DNA from: Limnanthes douglasii subsp. nivea
Taxonomy: Eukaryota; Streptophyta; Magnoliopsida; Brassicales; Limnanthaceae
Reading direction: 5' to 3'
Length of the DNA stretch: 64,000 nt
NCBI GenBank assembly: GCA_036936605.1
Contig: JAUPFV010000002.1
Location: 130,370,376-130,434,375, forward strand
Shown: positions 24,199-34,115 of the stretch, in pieces
Layout: the number at the start of each line of letters is the position of its first letter
Numbering within the stretch: the stretch's first letter is position 1
Translations under genes and position numbers: made by a program
Notes under the pieces: generated by a model
The model's input: only the letters and a program-made list of their open reading frames with translations
Told to the model about the DNA's origin: nothing
Databases searched by the model: none

Positions 24199-24681
24199 TG
24201 GTGAGGATAAGAGTAGCCTGAGGGTAGGCTGGTAATTTCAAGTGGAGTTTTAGGGCGGTGTAAGGGTGTTTCACGGTGGTGTGGTGGTGTTTAAGGGTGT
24301 TTCAAAGTGTTTTAAGGGTGGAGAGAGAATTAAGCAGCCTGGCAGCAGTTAATTTTTCTTACCCATAGTTAATGCTGGTGGTTGGGCATTTATAGTGTGA
24401 AATTTGGGCCCTTATGGGCTTTCGGGTCAAGTTTAATGGACCCGGGTCATGTTTAAAGACCCATGAGTTTTAAGCAGATGTACAGGTAGCTTAGTCAGAT
24501 AGTGATTAGGTTTTTTAGTACTTTAGTCATAGTTCGAACTGCCTTATGTTTGCAGTGTTCAAGATCATCTGTCCGGTTCAATCAGTGCTGTCCGAATTGA
24601 AGTCATGGAGTCTGTCCGAATTTACGAGGTGATTTACTTTGGACTACCCTTCCGGGGAGCTCTTCGAATTCGGACTCATCA
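24199..24681 (-). repeat. 5' LTR of element A
   Basis: 483 bp, with no difference from the LTR at 14166 that I could find. It would drive the gag-pol transcript towards lower coordinates. The inner edge is followed by a 3-base spacer and the primer-binding site. Confidence 0.95.
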
Positions 24682-24686
24682 TAACT

Positions 24687-26510
24687 TTTTGAAATTTGAC
24701 TCATAAGTAATAGTTTAATTTTATCAACTAACTCCAAAATATGTAAACTATAATAATGTTTGCTCTGATGATTGAAAGACTACACTAGAGTAGAAGTTAT
24801 AGAACAATATCATTTTCCTTTGGAAAAAAGCACAAGAAAATCTATCCGAAGGTAAATTATTTCAAAAGCTAATAAATTTATGAAATCTACTTTAATAAAT
24901 CTGTACGTATATTGAATGTAAAGGTTCTGATTCACGACATAGCTACATATTTTAGATATGTAAATCATTTTATTCTTAAATGATGCATATGTAACCCTCA
25001 AAGAATACTTCAAATTATTTATAAGATGGAAAATACAATATGCATGATAAAAATATATAAACAAAGCAGTTTCAACACAAACAATATGAAAATGACGATC
25101 ACTAATAAATGTGATTCGACAATCCAACAAATGGGGTTTCAACATCTCTAAAAATATATCAATCACATTATTATTAATGCATCTCGCGTGTTAATATTCT
25201 TAAATCTATCATATGCATTTTCACGATTCGTGTGGGTTTTTCCTAGTCTTGCATATATCATATTTGTATGCCAAGTCTCATATTTATTGTACTGATAATA
25301 CATGGTCTAGCATCTATCATATTTGTTATATATTGTTATAAATGGTCTTACAACTATCATATCGATTACTAGTCTCGCATATATCATATTGGTTAAGGGT
25401 TCCATTTATTGTATTGGTTATGACCCGTCTCGCATCTATTGTATATGTTATCTCGTGATATTATATATATCATATTGGTTATGACTAAACTATCATCTAT
25501 CGTATTGGTTATGACAAGTCTCGCATCTATTATACTGATTATGCATAGTCTCGCATCTATCATATGTTTTCTCTAGCATTTTTGCATCTAACATAACAAA
25601 ATAACATATTTTGTACTTAAAACAACATGAACAAAACTCACCACGGTTATCATTTTTAGCTATGATAGATAACAATACCTCTTTATATTTTCTCTTTAAG
25701 TAGTTTATACGAAGTAGAACTATCTCCATATGCAGTCGTCTTAGCTTTCTATAAATCAATATGTGAAAGATGATACGAGATATATAAACGTAGACATTTT
25801 TTTCAAATTATTTTATGTTTATTGGTTAAACATCAACGTTGCTTCTAATACAATCACTTATCTCATAGCAATCAAATCTGATGGTAAATGTTTTTTATTT
25901 TTTTGTAAAAAATTAGTCTGACAAGTGTGAGGTTAGACATACTTCTTAACAACCATAAAACCATTAGACTTGTCAGTTTATGCATAAATTCTCCAATGAT
26001 AACCCTTTGAAATTATTTTCCCGCAATGAATAATTATTTTTATTTTAGTATAAAAATCTTCTTGTAAAGCAAAATTAATAATATCTAATCTTAAACATAT
26101 TGTACATTCAACCCAAGAAGCAGTAGCAAGTTGTTTATTCTTATGACTAATAAAATTCATAAAAAAACTATTTCCTCATAAATAAAATCTTGATTTGAAG
26201 CTTCAAATAAACTTTGAGTTGTTTCTCTAATATTTCCATCAACAACAACATCAATTTGTATATCAATAGTAAAAGTTGAAACTCTCAAAGTATCAATAAT
26301 TGATAGCAAATATAATAAATCACCATCACAACCTAATATATGATTATTGAGGTCACCACAACAGTAACATAACATGAATTCACCTCGAACTAACATATCG
26401 TATTTACTTAGCAAAAATTTAAAAATATCTTCAAAGTTTTCAAATATATCAAGATCACTAATTGCAAGTTTACCATTTAGTTTAAAAATACTTAGTCGAC
26501 TTCTAGACAT
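24687..26510 (-). pseudogene. MuDR-type MULE transposase relic, N-terminal and catalytic parts
   Basis: From the N-terminus (minus strand): an ORF at 26510-26157 (MSRSRLSIFKLNGK, with CCGDLNNHILGCDGDLLYLL) resembling the N-terminal region of MuDR-like proteins; 26160-25978 (LRLDIINFALQEDF..GYHWRIYA), matching the DNA-binding domain pattern 'F..A...Y.......W R..A'; then 25166-24810, FISDRHFHIVCVETALFIYF and HAYCIFHLINNLKYSL, matching 'SDRH.SI..AV....P.A.HGYC..HL..N.K' of the MULE transposase domain. A word array (25180-25575) separates the DNA-binding and catalytic parts. Element A then interrupts the gene; the SWIM finger is at 13745-14165. Many stops: a dead autonomous MULE. Confidence 0.7.
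25180..25575. repeat. Word array inside MULE relic, GTCTCGCATCTATCATATTGG
   Basis: About ten imperfect repeats, clearest at 25370-25565, where CTCGCATCTAT(C/T) alternates with GGTTATGACTAG-like linkers at about 25-35 bp. It shares its phrase with the arrays at 26.6 and 32 kb and sits between coding segments of a transposase. Confidence 0.6.
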
Positions 26511-26539
26511 CGTGTTTCTCTATTTGAAAATTTAAAAAC

Positions 26540-26800
26540 TAAAAATACGTGTCTCGCATCTATCATTGTAAAACTAACAATGGTCTCGTATCTATCATAA
26601 AGAAGTCTCGCATGTGAAAATTAACAAAGTCTCACATCTTTTATTTAAAAAACAAATTCTCGCATGTGAGATTAATAAAGTCTTGCATCTATTGTTGAAA
26701 AATATAAAAATTCTCGCATGTGAGAATCAACACAATCTCGCATATATCGTTTAAGAAAAAAAAAAGTCTTGTATGTCTCGCGTCATTAATCTATTGTAGC
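26540..26800. repeat. Word array, TCTCGCATGTGAGA / CTCGCATCTATC
   Basis: Just upstream (minus-strand sense) of the MULE relic start. The two phrases CTCGCATCTATCAT and CTCGCATGTGAGA alternate about every 30 bp. CTCGCATGTGAGA is partly palindromic. Confidence 0.55.
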
Positions 26801-28330
26801 AAAGCTTACTTAAAAATACAGGTTTTAAAGATTACATTTATAAAAACCTGTAAAATCGAATAAAAGTAACCTAAAACTATAACACCAAATTGAATTAAAC
26901 GTGTCTCTCTATATTTTACAAAAAAAAACCCTAAAAATCTAATAAAACAAAATTCAAAATTTACATTTAAAGAAACTTGCAAATCGAGTGATAATATGAA
27001 ATCGAGTATATATTAACGATGAAATCAACTGAAAATACATAAATCAAAATATACAAAAAATATTTGCGAAAAAGATTAGGCTTTTATATAATTTATCAAA
27101 GGAATTCGATGTATTACAAAAAATAATTGACGACCTAATTGTAAATAGAAAAGTTAAATAAAGTTTTACCATAAATATACGACAATAAAGATAGTAAAGC
27201 CATCTCTCATAGCCACCATTTATTTACATGTCAAATGGCTTCTAACCATTAATTTAATATTTGTGAGACTTTAATTAAAAAAAATTATAATCATATAATT
27301 TCATTATCTTTTTACTATTCATCTCACTATATTTCTTTCACTCTAATTTCACTCTCAAACTTTACAATATTATATTATATATAATTACTAATTATATTAA
27401 TAAATAAGTCAACATATAATAAAAATAAATATTAATCTTTTTGTGTTTTCTTGTATTTTGAATATGTGTTTTTAAATTTTAATTTTTTTTTCAAAACTTC
27501 ATTTAAAAAATTAATATATATTTGTTTTCCATAATTTATAAATTAAATTTTTATTATAAATAAAGTTTGCAGACTATTACCTCATATTTAGAATTTACCT
27601 GTGCGCACTCAATAATTTCATTTGTGACTTTTTTTTTTTAAAAAAAAATTCTTATTCTCCCAAAAAAATTATTTTGAATTGTGGCGTCTATCGTAATAAA
27701 TAAGAAAGACCGCAACTTCTCCAACTTTACCTTTATCAATTCAAGTAAAGCATTTACTGCGCAAGCCTACAAAGAAACAGAAATTATTGAAAGATAATAA
27801 TTTTATTTTATATATTTATTAATTTCCCATTGGAAAACAATAAATAAATTGTTGCGCTATTTATAAAAAGAAAGTTTCGAAGTGTCAAGACTTTCCAACT
27901 TGTCAAAAGAAGTAATTAGAAACAAGAATCAATAAAATTAAATAAAACCGGAAACCGGAAACCGAGTCATTTCATTTCGTCGCCGACTTTTACTACAATA
28001 TGACGTATTATTTGATACCAAATAAACACCAAGTTATGGGCTGGCATATAGCTGCTTATCTCGAACATAATCAGTGTTTGGCTTGTTGGATTATACTTAT
28101 ATAGCTTTATGTCATTTTCATCGCTTTCTACTTTTTCTGTTATCTATGTATTGCTCGGATTATATTTAGTCGTACTGTATTTTTTAGTCTAGATGAATTC
28201 AAAAGATGGTTCGGGGTTAATCCAATGTATTTTTTTTTCGTCCAATAACAGCATGTCATTTGACATGCTGCAGGTTTTTTTTTAAATCGTTTTAAAAAAA
28301 AATAAAAACAGTATGCTATTATTTTTTACT
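26800..28330. other. Very AT-rich DNA without recognised features
   Basis: Long A and T runs (for example 27480-27500 and 27625-27650). A perfect inverted repeat lies near its end: arms CAGCATGTCA and TGACATGCTG with a 2-base spacer at 28249-28270. No coding signal seen. Confidence 0.4.
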
Positions 28331-28790
28331 TTTCGATATCTATAAATAGCGACTTGGTTTATTTGATTCCGACAACAAAATATTTTGAGTATTTTATTTA
28401 TTTTGTTTTTTAAAATGATTTTCGGAATATTTTAGTAAGTTAAAGAATCAAAACAATTTTTGGAATATTTTAGTAAGTACAAAAAAAATTATATCATAAT
28501 TTATAATTTTTTGAGATCTATAAATTGAGACTTGATTTGTTTGATTCGGACACCGAAAGTTTTTTAGTTTTTTTATCAAATATTTTCGAAACATTTTAGT
28601 AAGTAACAAAAATAAAATAAAAAATTATACCATGAATTATAGTTTTGTGAGATATATCTATAGAGAGTTGATAGACTTGATTCAGACATCAAAATTCATT
28701 GAGCTTTATTTTATTAAGTTTTTTGGAAACAATATTTGGATCATTTTAGTAGGTAAAAGACAATAATTATACCATTCCCATTAAACGAAA
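28330..28790. repeat. Diverged tandem repeat, three units of about 150 bp
   Basis: Three successive units share the order CTATAAAT..GACTTG, TTGATTCCGACA, TTTTAT and TTTTAGTAAGT (starts near 28340, 28518 and 28660). They lie just beyond the 3' end of the minus-strand pseudogene at 28892. Confidence 0.5.
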
Positions 28791-28891
28791 ATAAGTGAAA
28801 ACAACAATCGGAATAATTGAAATGAGCACACAACAACAATTGAAAACATCACACACAACAACAATTGAAAACAAGTAACATAACTAACATG

Positions 28892-29831
28892 TTACTCCGA
28901 ATTTATATTTTTCGTCAAGTCTTGAAACACTTTCTCTTCAATAGGATTACGAACTTTATTCTGCAACTCCATATACAACTTCATTATCTCAAGTTTATTT
29001 TGTTGTTGCAATATTTGTTTGTATTCATTAATCGTATCAGTTTGATATTGTATTACTTTAATCTTCTCTTTTTGTAAAGTAATTGTTGCATCTTGAGTAG
29101 CTTGCAATATCTCTAACCGGTCTGTAACTACAAATTTTTTACCTCTTTTTTTATCCCTACCTTCGGGACGTACATATGAGGAATCAACCGAGTCACCATC
29201 ACTCTTTCTCTTGGATTCACTACCACCAGATTCAGGGGCTCCTATCATATATTTCGGTTGGTCACGAACTAACTTCCACTTTTCAAGTAGCTGAAACTTC
29301 TTACAATTTGACTATTGGTACATATTTACATCCTCATTAATGTAGTCATCCTCAGACCAACCGCTACGTTTATTTCTACATGCAGCACCGTAAAGACCAA
29401 CAAAAAATACTAATTTGTTTGTTGATCGCTTGATAATGACTTTTGGCTTGTCCTTGGGTTCTTAGAATTCTCGTCTCTTCAGTTACAAAGTCTGAAACTT
29501 TTTACCAGAATGTTCCACCTGATTGGCTTGTCCCAATCACACTATCATAACTATGATAGAAAAAACAACATAGTAAAAATTTATTATCCGTTGTACTCCA
29601 CACCCCATACTGTTTTTTAGTAGTGGATTTTTTAGTATGAGGTACATTACTAGTAGGGGTATCCCCTTCACTTCCTCCAAGAGATATCTGGATTGAAAAT
29701 TCTGGCATTTCTGGGATATAAGTGTTTGGGTAGTTCATATGACCAAGAACATAAACATACAAGAATACATATTCCCTGAAATCATTCGTCTGCTTATCGG
29801 AGGATAATGTCCGACTATTTCGACGAACCAT
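28892..29831 (-). pseudogene. Transposon-type SANT/trihelix protein with NAM-associated C-terminus, broken
   Basis: Minus strand: WSTTDNKFLLCCFFYHSYDSV (29580 region) resembles the SANT-like helix 1 of plant proteins often labelled 'glutathione S-transferase T3-like'. After a frameshift near 29502 come GLYGAACRNKRSGWSEDDYI (29340-29400), an in-frame TAG, LLEKWKLVRDQPKYMIGAPE and the C-terminal block SSYVRPEGRDKKRGKK with a coiled coil to the stop at 28892, matching the NAM-associated C-terminal pattern. Related proteins occur as DNA-binding partners in PIF/Harbinger transposons; no nuclease gene is visible here. It is probably a transposon relic. Confidence 0.6.
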
Positions 29832-30070
29832 TCGTATACACGATACATTGGTTCGCTTTTAAGATAAGTGTACCTTGTTGATACTTCTTCACAAATGCGT
29901 GGAGACGAGATAGGTTTTTATCCTAAATTTCCGCACATGTACCCGTACATGTAGTACATTGTACATAACACTTCATCGATAAACCTATCGGTAGTCTCAT
30001 CCGACCTCGTTACCTTCACACGCTTAACGGCTTGAAGAATATGAGAGTCTTCTCTGGAAGACCATTCCAT
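29735..30070 (-). pseudogene. SANT-like small ORF, family copy 3 (one internal stop)
   Basis: The minus strand from ATG 30070 reads MEWSSREDSHILQAVKRVKV, DETTDRFIDEVLCTMYYMYG, a TAA, then SSPRICEEVSTRYTYLKSEP. It aligns throughout with the intact ORF at 54002-54406 (DEDHRLLQAVKFVK, DDTTDAFFDRVLCRMFYDYG, PRSREEVKSRYNHAKAEP). The three-segment pattern with a conserved Arg/Tyr in the last helix suggests a Myb/SANT-like fold. It overlaps the start of the pseudogene at 28892-29831 in another frame. Upstream lies a TGGCGGG-rich repeat (30170-30270). Confidence 0.65.
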
Positions 30071-30164
30071 ATCGAACAAAAGTATGATTTTTTGATAGAC
30101 TATATTTAAGTATATTGAAGGTGAGTTGAGATTTATGTAGTTGGGGACTTATATGTAGGAAAAG

Positions 30165-30320
30165 AATGGGCAGGTAACGTTTTGGTGGGACTTATTTTAG
30201 GCGGGTAACATTTTGGCGGGGCTTATTATTGGCGGGTATCATTATGGCGGGACATATTGTTGGCGGGTAACATGTGGCTTTGGACTAAATATTGACGGTT
30301 ATATTTAAGCGGGAGTTATT
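30165..30320. repeat. TTTTGGCGGGTAAC tandem repeat upstream of SANT-like copy 3
   Basis: Six GGCGGG/GGTGGG-bearing repeats in about 110 bp (period about 17 bp, pairs about 34 bp): GTTTTGGTGGGAC, TTTTAGGCGGGTAAC, TTTTGGCGGGGC, TTGGCGGGTATC, TATGGCGGGACA, TTGGCGGGTAAC. Some match the E2F consensus WTTSSCSS. A similar TTTTGGCGGC occurs upstream of copy 4 (near 38728). Confidence 0.5.
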
Positions 30321-30329
30321 AAGTGTCTG

Positions 30330-31570
30330 TATCATTATTATTTAAACGTATAATTGAGTAGATAATCAATCTATAAGTGCGTGGAACCAATTGTTAATCA
30401 TTACAATTGCATGTCAAATTTTCACCTCCAACTTATCTTCTCCGTCTTCTTCGGATAATTGTCGTATATCGTTATAACGTTCGGTGATACATAGCCGTGT
30501 AGTAATTTGAAATGTTTAAAAATAGATAATAACATAATAATTTATAAATTTGGATTTAAAAGTTTTGAATTCATTACAAAACTTAGAAAATTAAAATTCA
30601 TAATGTTATTGATATAGTTACATTTAAGAAATTTCAATCATCGACAATTTAAGTAATAATTTGGTAAATAAAAATTAAAAAAAATAAATTTAGGTGATCA
30701 ATAATATGTTTTATTAAATTGTAAATTATTTATTCTATTAAAAAATTAAGCTTTTTCGGAAATCAAACCAATTTTATTTTTAAATTTGAAATTTAAATAT
30801 ACTATATATTATGTATTGTATTTTTAATTATTTCAATTTTATAATTTATATTTTTAAAGAAAATATATTATGTTAATTTATGAAAATTATTTATTTTAAT
30901 ATATATAATTTTAATGTAAATATATATTAAATAATAAAAAAGATAAATAAAAATAAATCGTAGGATATTGTATGGTAGAATGATGTGGAAGAGATAGAAT
31001 ATGGTGGGGTATGCTGAAAGATGAAATATGCACTGGTGTGTGGAGTGAGAATTTTTGCAGAATTATTTGGGGATTATGCTGATGTGGCGCGCTTTTGGAA
31101 GATGAAATATCTTCATTGCTGCGTATGGTCTTATATAACTCTGGTCCAAATGGGATAACCAATCTCTAACTTTCTTTTATTTTAAAAGCGTATTAAAAAT
31201 ATTTGTTCAACCTTGTCGAGCGAGACTTTCTTAGCCGATATAGAAACTTGATCGGCGGGTGACAAGATCTTATCCGGCGATTGCAAAAAATTGATAAATG
31301 GTTGAGAAAATACCACCTACCGGACGAACAAATCGAATAAAAGAACATTGTAAGCCATAACCGAAACTATTTTGTACTGCTAATCTAATTTTATATTCAA
31401 AAGTTATACATTATCGCAAACAATACCAAAAATGGTACATTATAGAAACAATACCAATCGCTAAACAAAAAGTTGTTATAATTTTATAGGCTAGTGCCAT
31501 AAAATAAAATTTGTATATTATATAACAAATTTATTACCTACAAAAAAATGTTATAAATATAATATAAAAA
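30330..31570. other. AT-rich DNA, no gene recognised
   Basis: Low-complexity AT-rich sequence. A GC-richer patch at 31060-31290 (GATGTGGCGCGCTTTTGG, TTATATAACTCTGG) could be a promoter or TIR remnant, but nothing downstream supports a gene. Confidence 0.35.
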
Positions 31571-33090
31571 TAGAGATTATCATTTAAGATCCATCCAATA
31601 AATCTATATTATGTACATAAACATTTAAGAGAATTTATACTTTAAATATCATTCTATATAAAAATATTATTAACTTTTTTTTTTTAATTTCAATTTTCAA
31701 AGGTCCATATTTTTAAAACCCGTAACTCGAAAAAAAATCCGAAAATATTATTGGTTTTGTTTGTTTAAGAAGAACAAAATTAGTACCACTCGTGATATTA
31801 TTGGTTTGGTTTCGTATCTAACATCTATCATAGTGGCTCTGAATTTGCATCTAGTTGTACACATAACAGGTTTCGCATTTAACAAAACAAAGAGGGTTTC
31901 GCATCTAGCAAAAGAAAGAAGGTTTTTCATCTAGAAAAATAAATAAGTTTTCGCATCTATCAAAATAAAGAAGGTTTTGCATCTATCAAACTAAAGAAAG
32001 TTTCGCATCTATCGAAATAAAGAAGGTTTTACATATATCGAAATACAGAAGGTTTCGCATCTTCTTTGTTTACCCTTTAAATTTAAAAAATTTAAAAGTC
32101 TGTATCTTTTAAACCGTAACTCGAAAAAAAAACCCCGAAAATACAGTTGGTTTTGTTTTTTTAAGACGAACAAAACTAGTACCACTCATGATATGTTTTG
32201 AATTTTTTTAAATATTTTTTGCATCTATTTGTATTAACGTTTCGCATCTATCTGCACTAATGTTTTGCATCTTCTTTGTTTACCTTTTAATTTTAAATTT
32301 TATAAAAGTTTGTATCTTTTAAACCGTAACTCGGAAAAAAAATCCGAAAATACCGTTGGTTTTGTTATTCTTAAGATGAACAAATCTAGTACCACTCATG
32401 ATATGTTTTTAAAAAAAATTAAAATATTATTTTACATTTATTTGTATTAACGTTTCGCATCTATCTGTATTAGCATTTCGCATCTATCAGAAATATGTTT
32501 GCAACTACTATTCCAGAAACATACACGTTTCGCAACTATCTTTACGTACTGAAAAAACACGTTTCGCATCTCCTTCAATAAAACCAGAAACATGTTACGC
32601 AAGCATAAATTTCATAAAACACATAGTAAAGACTAAAATCAAGGAAACACTCACTATAATACGACAAATAATTAACAAATTTGAACTAAAAAACTAACTA
32701 GAAATTCGAATTTCCTGACTAAATAAAGAACGAATACCTAAAACAAATATTTTGAACTCAAATTTGAGTTTCCAAGCACACACAAATTGAGTATCGTCGC
32801 ATAATCAAGTAAAAACACAATCAAAATCATACGAAAACAAAAGAAAAACAAGAAATCGAGTAAAAAAATGATAATAACCTATGCACTGTTCTTTTCACGT
32901 ATAGAGAAAAAATGGAGAAAAAAGTGAGGTATGGGCTATTAAAATATTTTATATAATTGAGTATGAGTATTTATGGTATTAGTGGGTCTTAAATGGTAAA
33001 TATTTGGTTAAAATACATCTTTCTCAGAGAAAAATGAAATTATGGATCTTAGATGGGTAATAGTTAGGGTTTTGGGTCTTAAATAGTACT
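31570..33090. repeat. Word array block, GTTTCGCATCTATCA, with inverted flanks
   Basis: From 31800 to 32590 the phrase TTTCGCATCTATCA recurs about fifteen times. Larger segments containing TTTTAAACCGTAACTCG..AAAAATCCGAAAATA..GGTTTTGTT are repeated at 31710, 32100 and 32320. The flanks carry weak inverted similarity: TATCATTTAAGATCC (about 31577) against GGTCTTAAATAGTACTTAAG (about 33070). It may be a non-autonomous DNA element; no duplication was confirmed. Confidence 0.45.
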
Positions 33091-33794
33091 TAAGCCATAA
33101 AAATATTGATATATCTTTATTTGCCCGAATTATTGGTTAAATTTTGACCTAAATTAAATAATCAAAAACAAAATCTCAAAACCGACCTAAAATTGGAAAA
33201 AACATAAATATAATTTTGAAAAAAAATCAAAGTGAATGGATGTGTTTGGACAAATCTGGTAACTTATTGTATGTCAAAAAAATTTAAAAGATTTGTCACA
33301 TATATCATACATGTCGAGCATTGGTGTGCTTGTTCCGAGATTTCTAAACAAAAATTCAAAAATTATAATTACATGTATTTGTGCAAAATTGATTTGGTGC
33401 GACAATACCTTCTAGAAAATTAAAATTTAATCGTTATTGCGAAACAAGCTTGTAAACTATATCGATAGAATATTTCAGAAAACGTCACGTTATATATCTG
33501 AATCGCGTCTAAATTTATCCAAAAAACAAATTTGATTTAAGTTTGATTTGTATTTACGAAATTACTCTCCAACTTCCATTTAATTACATAATTACCATTA
33601 ATTAATAAAAAAACATTAAGTATATTCTAAATTGACCCGAATCACAACACAGTCCATTTGTCTAACTTGACAAAAAACATTATGATTTACTAGATCGAAC
33701 TTCATATCAGTATAAATTTTTTTAGTTCTTCAAAATCTTTTTGAACATTCAAACTAGCATCAAGAACATTCAACCATTATAAAAAAACACAGAA
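33090..33794. other. Leader or flank of the FAR1-type MULE relic
   Basis: No domain recognised; AT-rich. It directly precedes the transposase relic and may hold its 5' region. Confidence 0.3.
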
Positions 33795-33914
33795 TTGAAC
33801 ATGAGTCAAGCAGATTTAGGGATTAGCATGAAAGATTTATTATCGTTGGAGAAGAGAGAGGAGCATATATCATCGAAGAAAAAGGTTGAAGCCGGAAAAG
33901 GTAACGAAAAACAA

Positions 33915-34115
33915 TTTCGGTACCAGTGGGCCTTCACACCATCGGTTACAGCCCCTAGAACCGATGGTGCGAAAGCACACCAGAACAGGTTATAGGCCGT
34001 ACGCACCACTGGTACCTGTGCACCGGTGGTATTAGTGGTGTATGAACATCGGTTTTATGGCCATGGACCACCGGTTCATAGCCCCTCAACCAGTGGTTCA
34101 TGGCCACAAAACAAA
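33915..34115. repeat. Palindromic word array (ACCGATGGT / ACCAGTGG) in MULE relic
   Basis: A GC-richer insert between the N-terminal peptide and the FAR1 region, made of imperfect copies of ACCACTGGT, ACCGATGGT, ACCGGTGGT and their complements, each followed by a short linker (TTCATAGCCCC, CGTACGCACC). Its base composition differs sharply from the surrounding AT-rich relic. Confidence 0.5.

Larger units (their letters stand above)
14166..24681 (-). mobile_element. Element A: full-length Tat-type LTR retrotransposon with antisense aORF (10,516 bp)
   Basis: Two 483-bp LTRs (14166-14648 and 24199-24681) that look identical on direct comparison, flanked by the 5-bp target duplication taact (14161-14165 and 24682-24686). 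Between them, on the minus strand: primer-binding site, gag-pro, UAG, pol. On the plus strand: the aORF. Dual RNase H and an extra antisense ORF between pol and the 3' LTR are features of the Tat/Retand group of Ty3/Gypsy elements. Identical LTRs mean very recent insertion, although gag, protease, integrase and aORF each carry damage. It sits inside an older MULE transposase relic. Confidence 0.97.

Noticed and set aside
25180..26800. CRISPR-like repeats
   Set aside because: The repeats are degenerate, spacing is irregular and the context is a plant transposon.
30910..31162. 83-aa minus-strand ORF with HHSTIQYPTIYF
   Set aside because: Low-complexity, AT-rich region without homologous pattern or gene context.
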